Assembly (NCBI GenBank): GCA_902777275.1
Contig: CACYTI010000010.1
Span: 39,072-103,071, forward strand
Source of the DNA: an uncultured Ruminococcus sp.
Lineage (GTDB): Bacteria; Bacillota; Clostridia; Oscillospirales; Acutalibacteraceae
DNA: 64,000 nucleotides
Direction: 5' to 3'
In this document: piece after piece, positions 53,359 to 61,600 of the stretch
How the letters are laid out: each line of letters starts with the position of its first letter
Position numbering within the stretch: the first letter of the stretch is position 1
The notes under the pieces: model-generated
The model's database searches: none
The model's input: the letters and a program-made list of their open reading frames with translations, nothing else
What the model was told of the DNA's origin: nothing
Program-made: the position numbers and the translations under genes

Positions 53359-54615
53359 TTGAATTTTTTTGATATAGACGAAGCTGTGCTTTCCGCTGCG
53401 GAGCAGGCTATGAAGCTCTGCGCGGACAAGCTCAGGGAAATCGAGGATATTCAGGAATACAACCAAATCAAGATGATAAAGGCGTTTCAGCAGGCGGGCG
53501 TGAGGGAGAGCTGCTTCAGCGGCTCCACGGGCTACGGCTATGATGATTTCGGACGCGACGCTCTCGACCGTGTTTACGCCTTTGCCTTTGACGCCGAGGA
53601 CGCGCTTGTGCGCCACAATTTTGTAAGCGGCACTCACGCCCTGACCGTCGCGCTTTTCGGTGTGCTGCGCCCGGGAGATACCATGCTGAGCGTTACGGGA
53701 ATGCCATACGACACTATCCGCTCCGCGATAGGCATTGAGGGCAACTATCCCGGCTCTTTAAAGGACTTCGGTATAAGCTTTGAGATGACAGAGCTTTTGC
53801 CGGACGGAATGCTCGATTACGCACAAATCAAATCTGATATCGAACAGAAGCAGCCTGAAATGGTGTATATCCAGCGCTCGCGCGGTTACAGCACGCGCCC
53901 GACTTTGACATGGCGGGAAATAAAAAAAATATGCGACATTGCAAAAAAAGCCTCTCCGCGCTCCGTTATCATGCTCGATAACTGCTACGGAGAGTTTGTT
54001 GAGAAGGTTGAGCCGCTGACCTTAGGCGTTGACCTCATGGCGGGCTCGCTCATAAAAAACGCGGGCGGGGGGATAGCGCCCACGGGCGGATATATCGCGG
54101 GCAGGCACGAGCTTGTTGAAATGTGCGCCTACCGCCTCACGACCCCCGGAACGGGCAAGGAGATAGGCGCGACCTTAGGCAACAACCGAGAGCTGTTCAT
54201 GGGAGCCTATCACGCGCCTCACGTTACGGGCGAGGCGCTTAAAACCGCGGTGTTTGCCGCCGCGCTGTTTGAGCTGTTAGGCTTTGAAACCGCTCCGAAA
54301 TACAGCGACCCGAGAGGGGATATCATTCAGCTTATTATGCTCGGAGACGAAGAAAAGCTCTGCCGTTTTTGCGAGGGTATACAATCCGGCTCGGCTGTTG
54401 ACAGCTTTGTAACTCCCGTGCCGTCTGATATGCCGGGCTATGAAAGTCAGGTCATAATGGCGGCTGGAGCGTTCACGCTGGGCAGCTCAATAGAGCTTTC
54501 CGCCGACGCTCCTTTGAGAGAGCCTTACGCCGTATGGATGCAGGGAGGACTCAACTTCCACGGCGGCAAGTTAGGCGTAATGTTAGCAGCTGATAAAATT
54601 CTGAAAAGGAAATAA
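53359..54615 (+). CDS. Methionine gamma-lyase-family PLP protein (aluminium-resistance type)
   Basis: A 418-residue PLP enzyme of the COG4100 group, related to cystathionine beta-lyase and often called aluminium resistance protein. Visible motifs are GSTGYGYDDFGRD near the N terminus, FVSGTHALTVALFG, MLDNCYGEFVE and the PLP Lys in GSLIKNAGGGIAPTGGYIAG. It starts with TTG at 53359, 8 bases after AAAGGA. It ends the murD run with a terminator. Confidence 0.85.
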   Translation: MNFFDIDEAVLSAAEQAMKLCADKLREIEDIQEYNQIKMIKAFQQAGVRESCFSGSTGYGYDDFGRDALDRVYAFAFDAEDALVRHNFVSGTHALTVALFGVLRPGDTMLSVTGMPYDTIRSAIGIEGNYPGSLKDFGISFEMTELLPDGMLDYAQIKSDIEQKQPEMVYIQRSRGYSTRPTLTWREIKKICDIAKKASPRSVIMLDNCYGEFVEKVEPLTLGVDLMAGSLIKNAGGGIAPTGGYIAGRHELVEMCAYRLTTPGTGKEIGATLGNNRELFMGAYHAPHVTGEALKTAVFAAALFELLGFETAPKYSDPRGDIIQLIMLGDEEKLCRFCEGIQSGSAVDSFVTPVPSDMPGYESQVIMAAGAFTLGSSIELSADAPLREPYAVWMQGGLNFHGGKLGVMLAADKILKRK

Positions 54616-54620
54616 GATTA

Positions 54621-54652
54621 AAAAGGAACCGCAAATCAAAGCAGTTCCTTTT
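54621..54652. terminator. Terminator between convergent genes
   Basis: AAAAGGAACCGC (54621-54632) pairs with GCAGTTCCTTTT (54641-54652) with one mismatch. It can serve the plus-strand run and the minus-strand dockerin gene. Confidence 0.8.
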
Positions 54653-54662
54653 GTTTTGATAT

Positions 54663-57449
54663 CTACATCTTTTTAATATACTCTGCGAGGAATCTTTGAA
54701 TAATTGTAACGTCGTCAATCGATACTGTTCCGTCGCCGTTTATATCGGCGGCTTTTCTATCGAATTTTCCGGTAATATTAAACTCCGCAATATACCTTTG
54801 AATAAGTGTTACATCAGCCACTGTTACAACTCCGTCGCCGTCGGCGTCGCCTTTAATGACTTTGGTTTCGGTGAGGCGGAACGGGTCAATTGAATAGAAC
54901 CACGCTTTCTCTCCGTTTGAAACATACCATTTTACCCTGCCGTCAGTGGTGAAAACAGGCTGACAGTCTGAAAGCTGAACGGGCTTTTTGACAATATAAG
55001 AGGTTTTGTTGCCGTTTGAATCAAGCGTTACCATCTTTGTGACCGACTCATAGCTTTCATCTGTTTCGGTCCACATCAGCAAAAATTGTTCGGGTCCTAT
55101 TTTAACAAGCTGAGGAGTGCTAACCGTGATCCCGCTGTCGTTTGTGTAGTTTGTCAGCCACACGGTTTTGCTGTTGTTAAGGGATTTGTCTGTTGTTATG
55201 ACAAAAATATTTCTAACGTCGTCATTATCGGTTTCTTCGGTTTTTCCTGTGCTGTTGCCGGCGATCAATACTTCGTTATAGGTCAGCTCCATTCCACCGA
55301 CCGAGGCTCCCGTGTAGTTTGCGCCGATCATTCCGCTGAACTCCATGGGAATGGTGTAATCAACATCGGTAACTTTGCTGTCGGTGCTGAATTTAGTAAT
55401 AGAAAAGCCGCGAGGATATGCGTCTCCGTGGTCAACACGGTAAACGTATTTTCCGTCATTTGCAATAAACTGGTTGAACGAATGGCTCACATAACCGTAG
55501 TCAATATTCATTACATCGTAGTATGAATCGACTGTCGTTCCCGTTGCTTCGTCTATTACAAACGTCATATTTGCCTGATGATTCAACCCGTCCGAGGATG
55601 TGTACATGGTATGACAGGTGTGGATATACAGCTTTCCGTCCGTTTCGGTCATTCTGAGCGAGCCTGCTTCAAAAGGTCGCAGGGTGTTGCTTCCGAAGAT
55701 TTTTGTATCTCCCAGTCGTTTCCAGCTTTTGTTGTATTTTACAACGCGCATTATTTCAGCGTCGTCAGACTCATCGTAGTTTGTCCGGCCGAAAACAAGA
55801 TAGTTGTATTCTTCTCCGCTGAAATATCCTCCAAACAGGGGAAGCTCGGCGTTTATGGTTTTTTTGCCCAGATATTTGCTTAGATCCGAATTATAGCTGA
55901 TCACCGACACCTTGCCGTCATTATAAGACACGGCTTCGTATTCGCCGTTTTTAAGCTCATGCAGATAAGATTCAACAGGTTTGCTTATTACATAATAATC
56001 GTTCGCGTTCAGATTATATGCAAGCCCCCTGCCGAATTCTGTCACGGTCAAGGCTTCCGTGGAATCGTCACGCTTTCCTGTTACGCTTATATAAATTGTT
56101 GATGTGAGCCCTGAGCCTGTTGTGACGACAATTCCCGTGGAACCGCTGCTCCATCCGTAAACGGTGCCGTTGTTGTTTACGCTCGCAATTTTGCTGTCTT
56201 TACTCTTCCACGTGTAGGTTTGCTCAATTGGCAAATCGGTTTTCGCTGAAAGCTGAAGAGTATGGCCGACCTCCACGGTTTTTGACGGGGTGCTGATTAT
56301 GACCTTTGACGGTCTTTTCCAATTTATGATCTGATAATAAAAGTCGTTTCCGTCCTTTTCAATCAACAGTATGCGATCACCGATAGTTTTCATAGCGAAC
56401 ACGTTATGCTCAAGCTCGATCGAGCCGATCTCCGCGCCCGTTTTAGTGTCCGTTTCCGTAATTACATTTGGCTTTGTGCACATAACAACACTGTCATATT
56501 TTTCTAAATATGCCGAACGTGTGCCGAGTGAGTCGGAAGGATCTTCGCCGAAAACCGACGATAAGCGCTCCGCCGTGATTTTGGGGTCGGACTCCAAGTC
56601 ATTTACGTCATACAAGCAATATGAAGAGTACAAAGTGGCGTCCGCCGCAAGATATTTTCCGCCGAGTATTTCAGCCTGATGATATCTGTCATTGTAATAA
56701 AGCGCAGAGAGCATTAAAAGACTTTTGTTGTCGTATTTTATTTTGCTGCCTGAAACGTTTCCTTTGTAAACTGCTTCAATGTCGTGTTCATAACCCCAGT
56801 ATAACCAGTTATAGTAAGCTGTTGTAAAGAAGTCGCCGTTGCTCTCATTGAATCCGACAAACTCATACACTTCTGTTTCAAACGGAGTCTTTGACAGTAT
56901 CCCGCCGTTTTTGTTAAGAAGATATATGTATCTGTTGTCGGTTTCATCTGAGGCAGCAACATAGAAACGTTCCTTTGAATCAACGCCGATCGCGTATAAG
57001 TCTTTGCACGAAAAGGATACGGGCGTTTCATATGAAAGTGTGAGAAGGTTGAATATCTTGATAGAAATGCCTTTGTCGACATTTTCGGCAACGTATATTT
57101 TGTTATTTGCGGAATACTTTTTGTATCGGTAACCGATTTTGCCGAACTCCTGGATATTATTGCATTCGCCGCTTGTTAAGTTCAACTCATATAAGCCGTT
57201 ACTTTCATATACGCCTTTTCTTCCCTCAAAGAATACACTGTTGCGCTGTTCGCAAGGTATAATATCGGTAACCCACTCTGTGCGGAAAAGCGTATAAGAG
57301 ACTCCGGGTAAAACGTCTATGTTGAGCTTTACAGGTTCGGTCATAAAAGCCGATGATACCTCTTCGCTGCTTTCCGACGCCGTAACCGGAACTGCTGCGG
57401 TAAGGCACAGCATGATAACCGCAATTATGACAGATAATGATTTTTTCAT
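54663..57449 (-). CDS. Secreted Big_2 protein with dockerin
   Basis: A 928-residue exported protein. Residues 1-25 are a signal peptide. Two beta-rich halves (about 50-380 and 465-855) have recurring short blade-like segments ending in Tyr and Gly-rich turns, so propeller folds are possible but not proved. A Big_2 Ig-like domain lies between them (about 385-462: VEVGHTLQLSA, WKSKDSKIASVNNNGTV). The type I dockerin is at about 865-928, with GDADGDGVVTVADVT and DINGDGTVSIDDVT. It ends in KKM with no sorting signal. It should be held by a cohesin elsewhere. The start follows AAGGAG. Confidence 0.82.
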   Translation of the reverse strand: MKKSLSVIIAVIMLCLTAAVPVTASESSEEVSSAFMTEPVKLNIDVLPGVSYTLFRTEWVTDIIPCEQRNSVFFEGRKGVYESNGLYELNLTSGECNNIQEFGKIGYRYKKYSANNKIYVAENVDKGISIKIFNLLTLSYETPVSFSCKDLYAIGVDSKERFYVAASDETDNRYIYLLNKNGGILSKTPFETEVYEFVGFNESNGDFFTTAYYNWLYWGYEHDIEAVYKGNVSGSKIKYDNKSLLMLSALYYNDRYHQAEILGGKYLAADATLYSSYCLYDVNDLESDPKITAERLSSVFGEDPSDSLGTRSAYLEKYDSVVMCTKPNVITETDTKTGAEIGSIELEHNVFAMKTIGDRILLIEKDGNDFYYQIINWKRPSKVIISTPSKTVEVGHTLQLSAKTDLPIEQTYTWKSKDSKIASVNNNGTVYGWSSGSTGIVVTTGSGLTSTIYISVTGKRDDSTEALTVTEFGRGLAYNLNANDYYVISKPVESYLHELKNGEYEAVSYNDGKVSVISYNSDLSKYLGKKTINAELPLFGGYFSGEEYNYLVFGRTNYDESDDAEIMRVVKYNKSWKRLGDTKIFGSNTLRPFEAGSLRMTETDGKLYIHTCHTMYTSSDGLNHQANMTFVIDEATGTTVDSYYDVMNIDYGYVSHSFNQFIANDGKYVYRVDHGDAYPRGFSITKFSTDSKVTDVDYTIPMEFSGMIGANYTGASVGGMELTYNEVLIAGNSTGKTEETDNDDVRNIFVITTDKSLNNSKTVWLTNYTNDSGITVSTPQLVKIGPEQFLLMWTETDESYESVTKMVTLDSNGNKTSYIVKKPVQLSDCQPVFTTDGRVKWYVSNGEKAWFYSIDPFRLTETKVIKGDADGDGVVTVADVTLIQRYIAEFNITGKFDRKAADINGDGTVSIDDVTIIQRFLAEYIKKM

Positions 57450-57495
57450 CGTTTGTTCAACTCCTTGTAATTGTTTTTTATGTTGTTTTATGAGT

Positions 57496-57524
57496 ATTAT
57501 AATACACTATCCATAAATAGTCAA
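57496..57524 (-). promoter_or_regulatory. Promoter of the Big_2/dockerin gene
   Basis: On the minus strand TTGACT (57524-57519) and TATAAT (57501-57496) are 17 bases apart. Confidence 0.75.
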
Positions 57525-57545
57525 TTGTGACAACAAAAACTTTTG

Positions 57546-57725
57546 TTAAGGAAGCACTGATTAATTCGGGTGCGTAAATCGAGCCGTCAGATTTTTCGTC
57601 AGGGTGCACAAACAAATTGCGGTAAGGCTGACGCCTTGCCAAGATTATTTGGGCAGCATGACGGAAAAGATGCAAGCGAGTTGCGTGTCCAACCGTCAGG
57701 TGTGAATTAATCAGCGGTTCCTTAA
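57546..57725. mobile_element. MITE-like element with 22-bp inverted ends
   Basis: TTAAGGAAGCACTGATTAAT at 57546-57565 (extending to 57567) and its complement at 57704-57725 match at 20 of 22 positions. The 180-base interior has no open frame and contains smaller dyads such as GGCTGACGCC. The structure is that of a non-autonomous element mobilised in trans. Confidence 0.7.
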
Positions 57726-57797
57726 AAAATGCAGATTAAAAAGCTGTACAAAAACGCTTTGCAGAGATAACGGCTTTTTTCCAAGGAACATAAAGGC

Positions 57798-57844
57798 AGC
57801 CTTCCTCCAATACCCGCGTCAGACCGCGCCGTTGAAGGAAGGCT
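57798..57844 (-). terminator. Terminator of the UPF0210-ACT operon
   Basis: AGCCTTCCT (57798-57806) pairs with AGGAAGGCT (57836-57844), with a GC dyad inside. On the minus strand it lies about 50 bases past the stop and is followed by a short T-run. Confidence 0.5.
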
Positions 57845-57880
57845 TATATTATATGATTTTATTAATCAGGCGCCGTGGAT

Positions 57881-57895
57881 GCAACGTCACGTTGC
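57881..57895 (-). repeat. Dyad repeat, variant copy GCAACGTCACGTTGC
   Basis: A 15-base dyad that shares the last base of the TAG stop of the UPF0210 gene. Relative to GCAGCGTCACGCTGC both arms changed together (G to A and C to T), keeping the pairing. Confidence 0.6.
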
Positions 57896-59256
57896 TAATT
57901 TTTTAATGCCTGAAGCGGAGCGGGGATTCTTCCGCCTCTGTTTATGAACACCTCGGGGGAGCCTTCCCTGACAGGCATAACGGGACCCGAGCCGAGAAGT
58001 CCGCCGAATTCGAGAATATCTCCCGCCTTTCTTCCGATCGCAGGGATAAGCCTTACGGCGGTCGTCTTTAGGTTAACCATGCCGATAGCCGCCTCGTCCG
58101 CTATTATTGCCGAGATGGTTTCGGCAGTGATGTCTCCGGGAACGACTATCATATCGAGTCCCACCGAGCAAACGGCGGTCATTGACTCAAGCTTGGTTAT
58201 ATCAAGATGACCGCTTTTCGCGGCGGCAATCATGCCCGCGTCCTCGGATACGGGTATAAACGCTCCGCTCAGTCCGCCGACGTGACTCGAAGCCATTACG
58301 CCGCCCTTTTTGACCGCGTCATTGAGCAGCGCGAGAGCCGCAGTTGTGCCGTGACAGCCGCATTTTTCAAGTCCCATTTCCTCAAGAATATACGCCACGC
58401 TGTCGCCGACGGCGGGAGTGGGGGCGAGGGAGAGATCAACGATCCCGAAGGGAACGCAGAGCCTTTTGCTCGCTTCCTTAGCGACAAGCTGACCCATACG
58501 GGTGATTTTAAATGCGGTTTTCTTTACCATGTCGGCTATTTCGGTGATATCCTTTCCCGCTCCGTCCTTTGCAAGAGCTGCCCTGACGACGCCCGGACCC
58601 GATACGCCGACGTTTATGACGGTGTCAGCCTCGCCGACTCCATGGAACGCGCCCGCCATAAAGGGATTGTCCTCGGGGGCGTTGCAGAACACAACTAACT
58701 TTGCCGCTCCTATGCAGTTGCGGTCGGCGGTTATCTCGGCAGTCTGCTTGACGATTTTGCCCATCATTTTGACCGCGTCCATGTTGATTCCCGCTTTTGT
58801 AGAGCCGATGTTTACCGACGAGCAGACAAAATCCGTTTCGCTGAGCGCCTGAGGAATACTCTCGATAAGAGCGTAGTCGCCGCTCGCAAAGCCCTTTTGC
58901 ACAAGCGCGGAGTATCCGCCGATGAAGTTTATTCCAAGCTCCTTCGCCGCCTTGTCCATAGCGCGCGCAAAGCGGACGACGTTTTTGCTCTGACACGGAG
59001 CTGCCACCATGCCTATCGGCGTTACCGAAATGCGCTTGTTGATGATCGGAATGCCGTACTCGCGCTCGATATCCTCGCCTGTTTTTACAAGGTCCTTGGC
59101 GCTGCGCATGATTTTGTCGTAAACCTTAACGCAAGCCTTGTCTATGTCGGAATCAAGACAGTCCAAAAGCGAAATACCCATTGTGATAGTTCTCACGTCA
59201 AGGTTTTCGTTGTCTATCATATTTATGGTTTCAAGAATATCTTTGGTTTCAAGCAT
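57895..59256 (-). CDS. UPF0210 / DUF711 (PFL-like) protein
   Basis: A 453-residue protein of the UPF0210 (DUF711) family, related in fold to glycyl-radical-like barrels but without a known reaction. Characteristic stretches are [12 protein letters not shown] near the N terminus, [21 protein letters not shown], and [18 protein letters not shown]. It is encoded 18 bases after an ACT-domain gene; the pair is found together in many bacteria, so the ACT protein may bind an amino acid that controls it. The start is at 59256 with an AAAGGATAT site. Confidence 0.85.
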   Translation of the reverse strand: MLETKDILETINMIDNENLDVRTITMGISLLDCLDSDIDKACVKVYDKIMRSAKDLVKTGEDIEREYGIPIINKRISVTPIGMVAAPCQSKNVVRFARAMDKAAKELGINFIGGYSALVQKGFASGDYALIESIPQALSETDFVCSSVNIGSTKAGINMDAVKMMGKIVKQTAEITADRNCIGAAKLVVFCNAPEDNPFMAGAFHGVGEADTVINVGVSGPGVVRAALAKDGAGKDITEIADMVKKTAFKITRMGQLVAKEASKRLCVPFGIVDLSLAPTPAVGDSVAYILEEMGLEKCGCHGTTAALALLNDAVKKGGVMASSHVGGLSGAFIPVSEDAGMIAAAKSGHLDITKLESMTAVCSVGLDMIVVPGDITAETISAIIADEAAIGMVNLKTTAVRLIPAIGRKAGDILEFGGLLGSGPVMPVREGSPEVFINRGGRIPAPLQALKN

Positions 59257-59274
59257 AAGCTAATATCCTTTCGG

Positions 59275-59544
59275 TTAAATTCTGTGCATACTGTTGAAGA
59301 TGTCCTCATGCATTATGTGGATCTTCGTGTTCGTGGCGTCGCCCACCTCGTTCAGCCGTTCTCTCAGCTCCTCAAAGCCTACGGAAGCCTTGTCTATCTC
59401 CACTAACATTATCATCGCGAACATATCCTGAAGCACGCTTTGCGTCACCTCAACGATATTGACGTTTGTTTTGGCGCAGGCGTCCGAAACCCGCGCTAAA
59501 ATGCCGACGGCGTCCTTGCCTATTACTGTGATTATTGCTCTCAT
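59275..59544 (-). CDS. ACT-domain protein (UPF0237)
   Basis: An 89-residue single ACT domain: RAIITVIGKDAVGILARVS at the N terminus, followed by NVNIVEVTQSVLQDMFAMIMLV-type strand-helix pattern in shorter segments. ACT domains bind amino acids. The start at 59544 is set by GGAGG 5 bases ahead; the frame is open further to 59607. It is the first gene of a two-gene operon with UPF0210. Confidence 0.88.
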   Translation of the reverse strand: MRAIITVIGKDAVGILARVSDACAKTNVNIVEVTQSVLQDMFAMIMLVEIDKASVGFEELRERLNEVGDATNTKIHIMHEDIFNSMHRI

Positions 59545-59693
59545 ATTATCCTCCGTAAAACAAACAGTTTTCAAAACGCGTTCAAATTCAACTGTAATTT
59601 TTTTCAACTGTTATTTTTCTTTAGTTGTTAATTTTGTTTTTTAAATTTACTGTATAATTATAGCGTTTTTCCCCGATAAAGTAAAGTCTAATA

Positions 59694-59722
59694 TTGCATA
59701 AACCTCTCGGATATGATATTAT
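59694..59722 (+). promoter_or_regulatory. Promoter of the PHP phosphatase gene
   Basis: TTGCAT at 59694-59699 and TATTAT at 59717-59722 are 17 bases apart. An opposite promoter for the ACT gene probably lies near 59650-59680 (TATAAT on the minus strand). Confidence 0.6.
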
Positions 59723-59741
59723 TTTTTTGGGAGGAATAAAA

Positions 59742-60560
59742 ATGGTTTTATGTGATATGCACACTCATTCCGATAATTCTTTTGACGCAAAAAGCTCTGT
59801 TGACGAAATGTGTAGAGCGGCTATATCGCGCGGACTTTACGCCATCGCGATAACCGACCACTGTGAGGCTCCTTTTATTCGTTTCGGCGACGACTGCGAG
59901 TTCGGCAGCTTTGACAGGCTTATTCCCAAATCCTTTGCCGACGCGACGGCGGCAAGAGAAAAATACACCGGACGCTTAAAGGTCATCCGCGGCATGGAGC
60001 TTGGCGAGCCGACCCACGATCCGGAACAGACCTCACGCGCGCTTTCATACGGCGACTTTGATTTTGTACTCGCCTCGGTCCACAATATAAAAAATATGCA
60101 GGATTTTTATTTTATGAACTACAGCGGAGTTGACATTGACGACCTGCTCGACAGGTATTTTGCTGAGCTTGAGGAAACCGCTGCTTTTCCGCATTTTGAC
60201 AGCCTGTCGCACCTTACATATCCCTTGCGGTATATCGTTGCGGGCACGGGAAAAATGCCCGATTTGAGTATTCATCAAAGCAGGATAGACAATATATTCA
60301 AAATTCTTATAAAGAATAATAAAGCTCTTGAAATCAATGTTTCGGGGCTTTTCCGTGAGCTTAAAACAACTCTCCCCGACGAATCTCTCGTTAGGCGTTA
60401 CCGCGAGCTCGGCGGAGAGCTTATAACAATAGGCACCGACGCCCACTCGGCCGAAATGGTCGGAAAGGGTATAGAGCAGGGGATAGAGGTTGCAAAAAAA
60501 GCGGGCTTCAAAAGCTACGCGATTTTTGAAAAGCACTGCCCGGTAATGATAAAAATTTAG
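59742..60560 (+). CDS. PHP-domain phosphatase, histidinol-phosphatase-like
   Basis: A 272-residue metal-dependent phosphoesterase of the PHP family (HisJ-like). Metal motifs are DMHTHSDNSFD near the N terminus, AITDHCE, the Glu in GMELGEP, VLASVHN, and GTDAHSAEMVG near the end. No other histidine biosynthesis gene is in the window, so histidinol phosphate may not be the substrate. The ATG at 59742 follows GGGAGG. Confidence 0.85.
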   Translation: MVLCDMHTHSDNSFDAKSSVDEMCRAAISRGLYAIAITDHCEAPFIRFGDDCEFGSFDRLIPKSFADATAAREKYTGRLKVIRGMELGEPTHDPEQTSRALSYGDFDFVLASVHNIKNMQDFYFMNYSGVDIDDLLDRYFAELEETAAFPHFDSLSHLTYPLRYIVAGTGKMPDLSIHQSRIDNIFKILIKNNKALEINVSGLFRELKTTLPDESLVRRYRELGGELITIGTDAHSAEMVGKGIEQGIEVAKKAGFKSYAIFEKHCPVMIKI

Positions 60561-60576
60561 AAATTCCCTTTAAAAA

Positions 60577-60625
60577 AAGCCCTTCCTTTTGCCACGCTAT
60601 TTGACGCTGTGTTTAAGGAAGGCTT
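60577..60625 (+). terminator. Terminator of the PHP gene
   Basis: AAGCCCTTCCTT (60577-60588) pairs with AAGGAAGGCTT (60615-60625) with one bulged C, followed by T-rich DNA. The rest of 60626-60829 has no gene I can support. Confidence 0.65.
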
Positions 60626-60829
60626 ATTTGTTTTAGTTTCTGAATTTCTACATCTTGGTTAAATCTAAAACATGAATTATTGATAGAAGTTTTAAAATAC
60701 TATACTCTTACTCTTGCGAAACCGATAATCAAAGAAAAGCCGTTCGCGGTAAAATTGCACTTACGGTTCTATAAGCGGCTTACATTGTAAGGTGTAGGTT
60801 TTCTCTACCGTCTTTTTTTCATGCAAAGC

Positions 60830-61342
60830 TTATCTTTTGATTTCCATTTCAACTTGTCGCCACTGTTTACCCAAAAAATCACAAAACATCTCTTCACCGG
60901 TTTCGATAAATCCTGCGGCTTTGTAACAGTAGTACGCCGGCTTGTTGTTGTCAAATACTCCAAGCGTGATCTTCTCCGCACCGAAAATATCAAAAGCGTA
61001 TTTAATTGCAAGGGTTAGCATTAACTTGCCGTAACCCATTCCTCTCTTTGAGTCGTCAACAATTACGAAACCGAAGCGGATCACTTTCTTTTCCTCATCG
61101 GTATATCTCATAATCAAATGACCGACTATCCCGTTTTCGTCAAAGGCAGTTACAGGATAAAAATTATCATCTTCAATACAATCACCGTTGTTTTCAAAAT
61201 ACTTGTTGTTCATATCCTTGCTTGTAATTGGGAAATTACCGAATCTGTCTGAACTCCATTTACGCAGAGCCTCCTCGTCCTTTATCCAGCTTACAATACT
61301 ATCTGCATCGCAAGGCTTGTATTGTCTTAATCTTAATTTCAT
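60830..61342 (-). CDS. GNAT-family acetyltransferase, RimJ/RimL-like
   Basis: A 170-residue GNAT protein with the acetyl-CoA motif DDSKRGMGYGKLML, and YCYKAAGFIETGEE near the end. It resembles RimJ/RimL-type N-acetyltransferases that modify protein N termini or small amines; the target is unknown. The start is at 61342, with AGAGG in front. It has its own promoter. Confidence 0.85.
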   Translation of the reverse strand: MKLRLRQYKPCDADSIVSWIKDEEALRKWSSDRFGNFPITSKDMNNKYFENNGDCIEDDNFYPVTAFDENGIVGHLIMRYTDEEKKVIRFGFVIVDDSKRGMGYGKLMLTLAIKYAFDIFGAEKITLGVFDNNKPAYYCYKAAGFIETGEEMFCDFLGKQWRQVEMEIKR

Positions 61343-61382
61343 TTCTCTTATACCTCTGAAAATTACGATATATGCTATAAAG

Positions 61383-61411
61383 AGTATATCACATCGGCTT
61401 TGATTTGTCTA
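61383..61411 (-). promoter_or_regulatory. Promoter of the acetyltransferase gene
   Basis: On the minus strand TAGACA (61411-61406) and TATACT (61388-61383) are 17 bases apart. Confidence 0.6.
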
Positions 61412-61424
61412 TAAGAGAATCTAA

Positions 61425-61446
61425 AGGGAACCTCTAAAAATTCCCT
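61425..61446. repeat. AGGGAACCTC element, copy 3
   Basis: AGGGAACCTC followed by TAAAAATTCCCT, a short inverted form of the family seen at 37248 and 38222. Confidence 0.45.
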
Positions 61447-61456
61447 AAACAGAAAA

Positions 61457-61482
61457 CAGGCAACCTCATAAAAGGCTGCCTG
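61457..61482 (-). terminator. Terminator behind the 5'-nucleotidase gene
   Basis: CAGGCA (61457-61462) and CCT pair with AGG and TGCCTG (61477-61482). On the minus strand TTTTCTGTTT follows. A related hairpin is at 63842-63871. Confidence 0.6.
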
Positions 61483-61600
61483 CTGATACTATTGTATTCA
61501 ACAAAACGAATGAGTATTACGTCCAAGTAAGAGTCAATTTCCTTTGGTGATCTGCGCAATAGGCGAGGTAAAGGTTGATCAAGCTTGTTTTTGTAAAACA

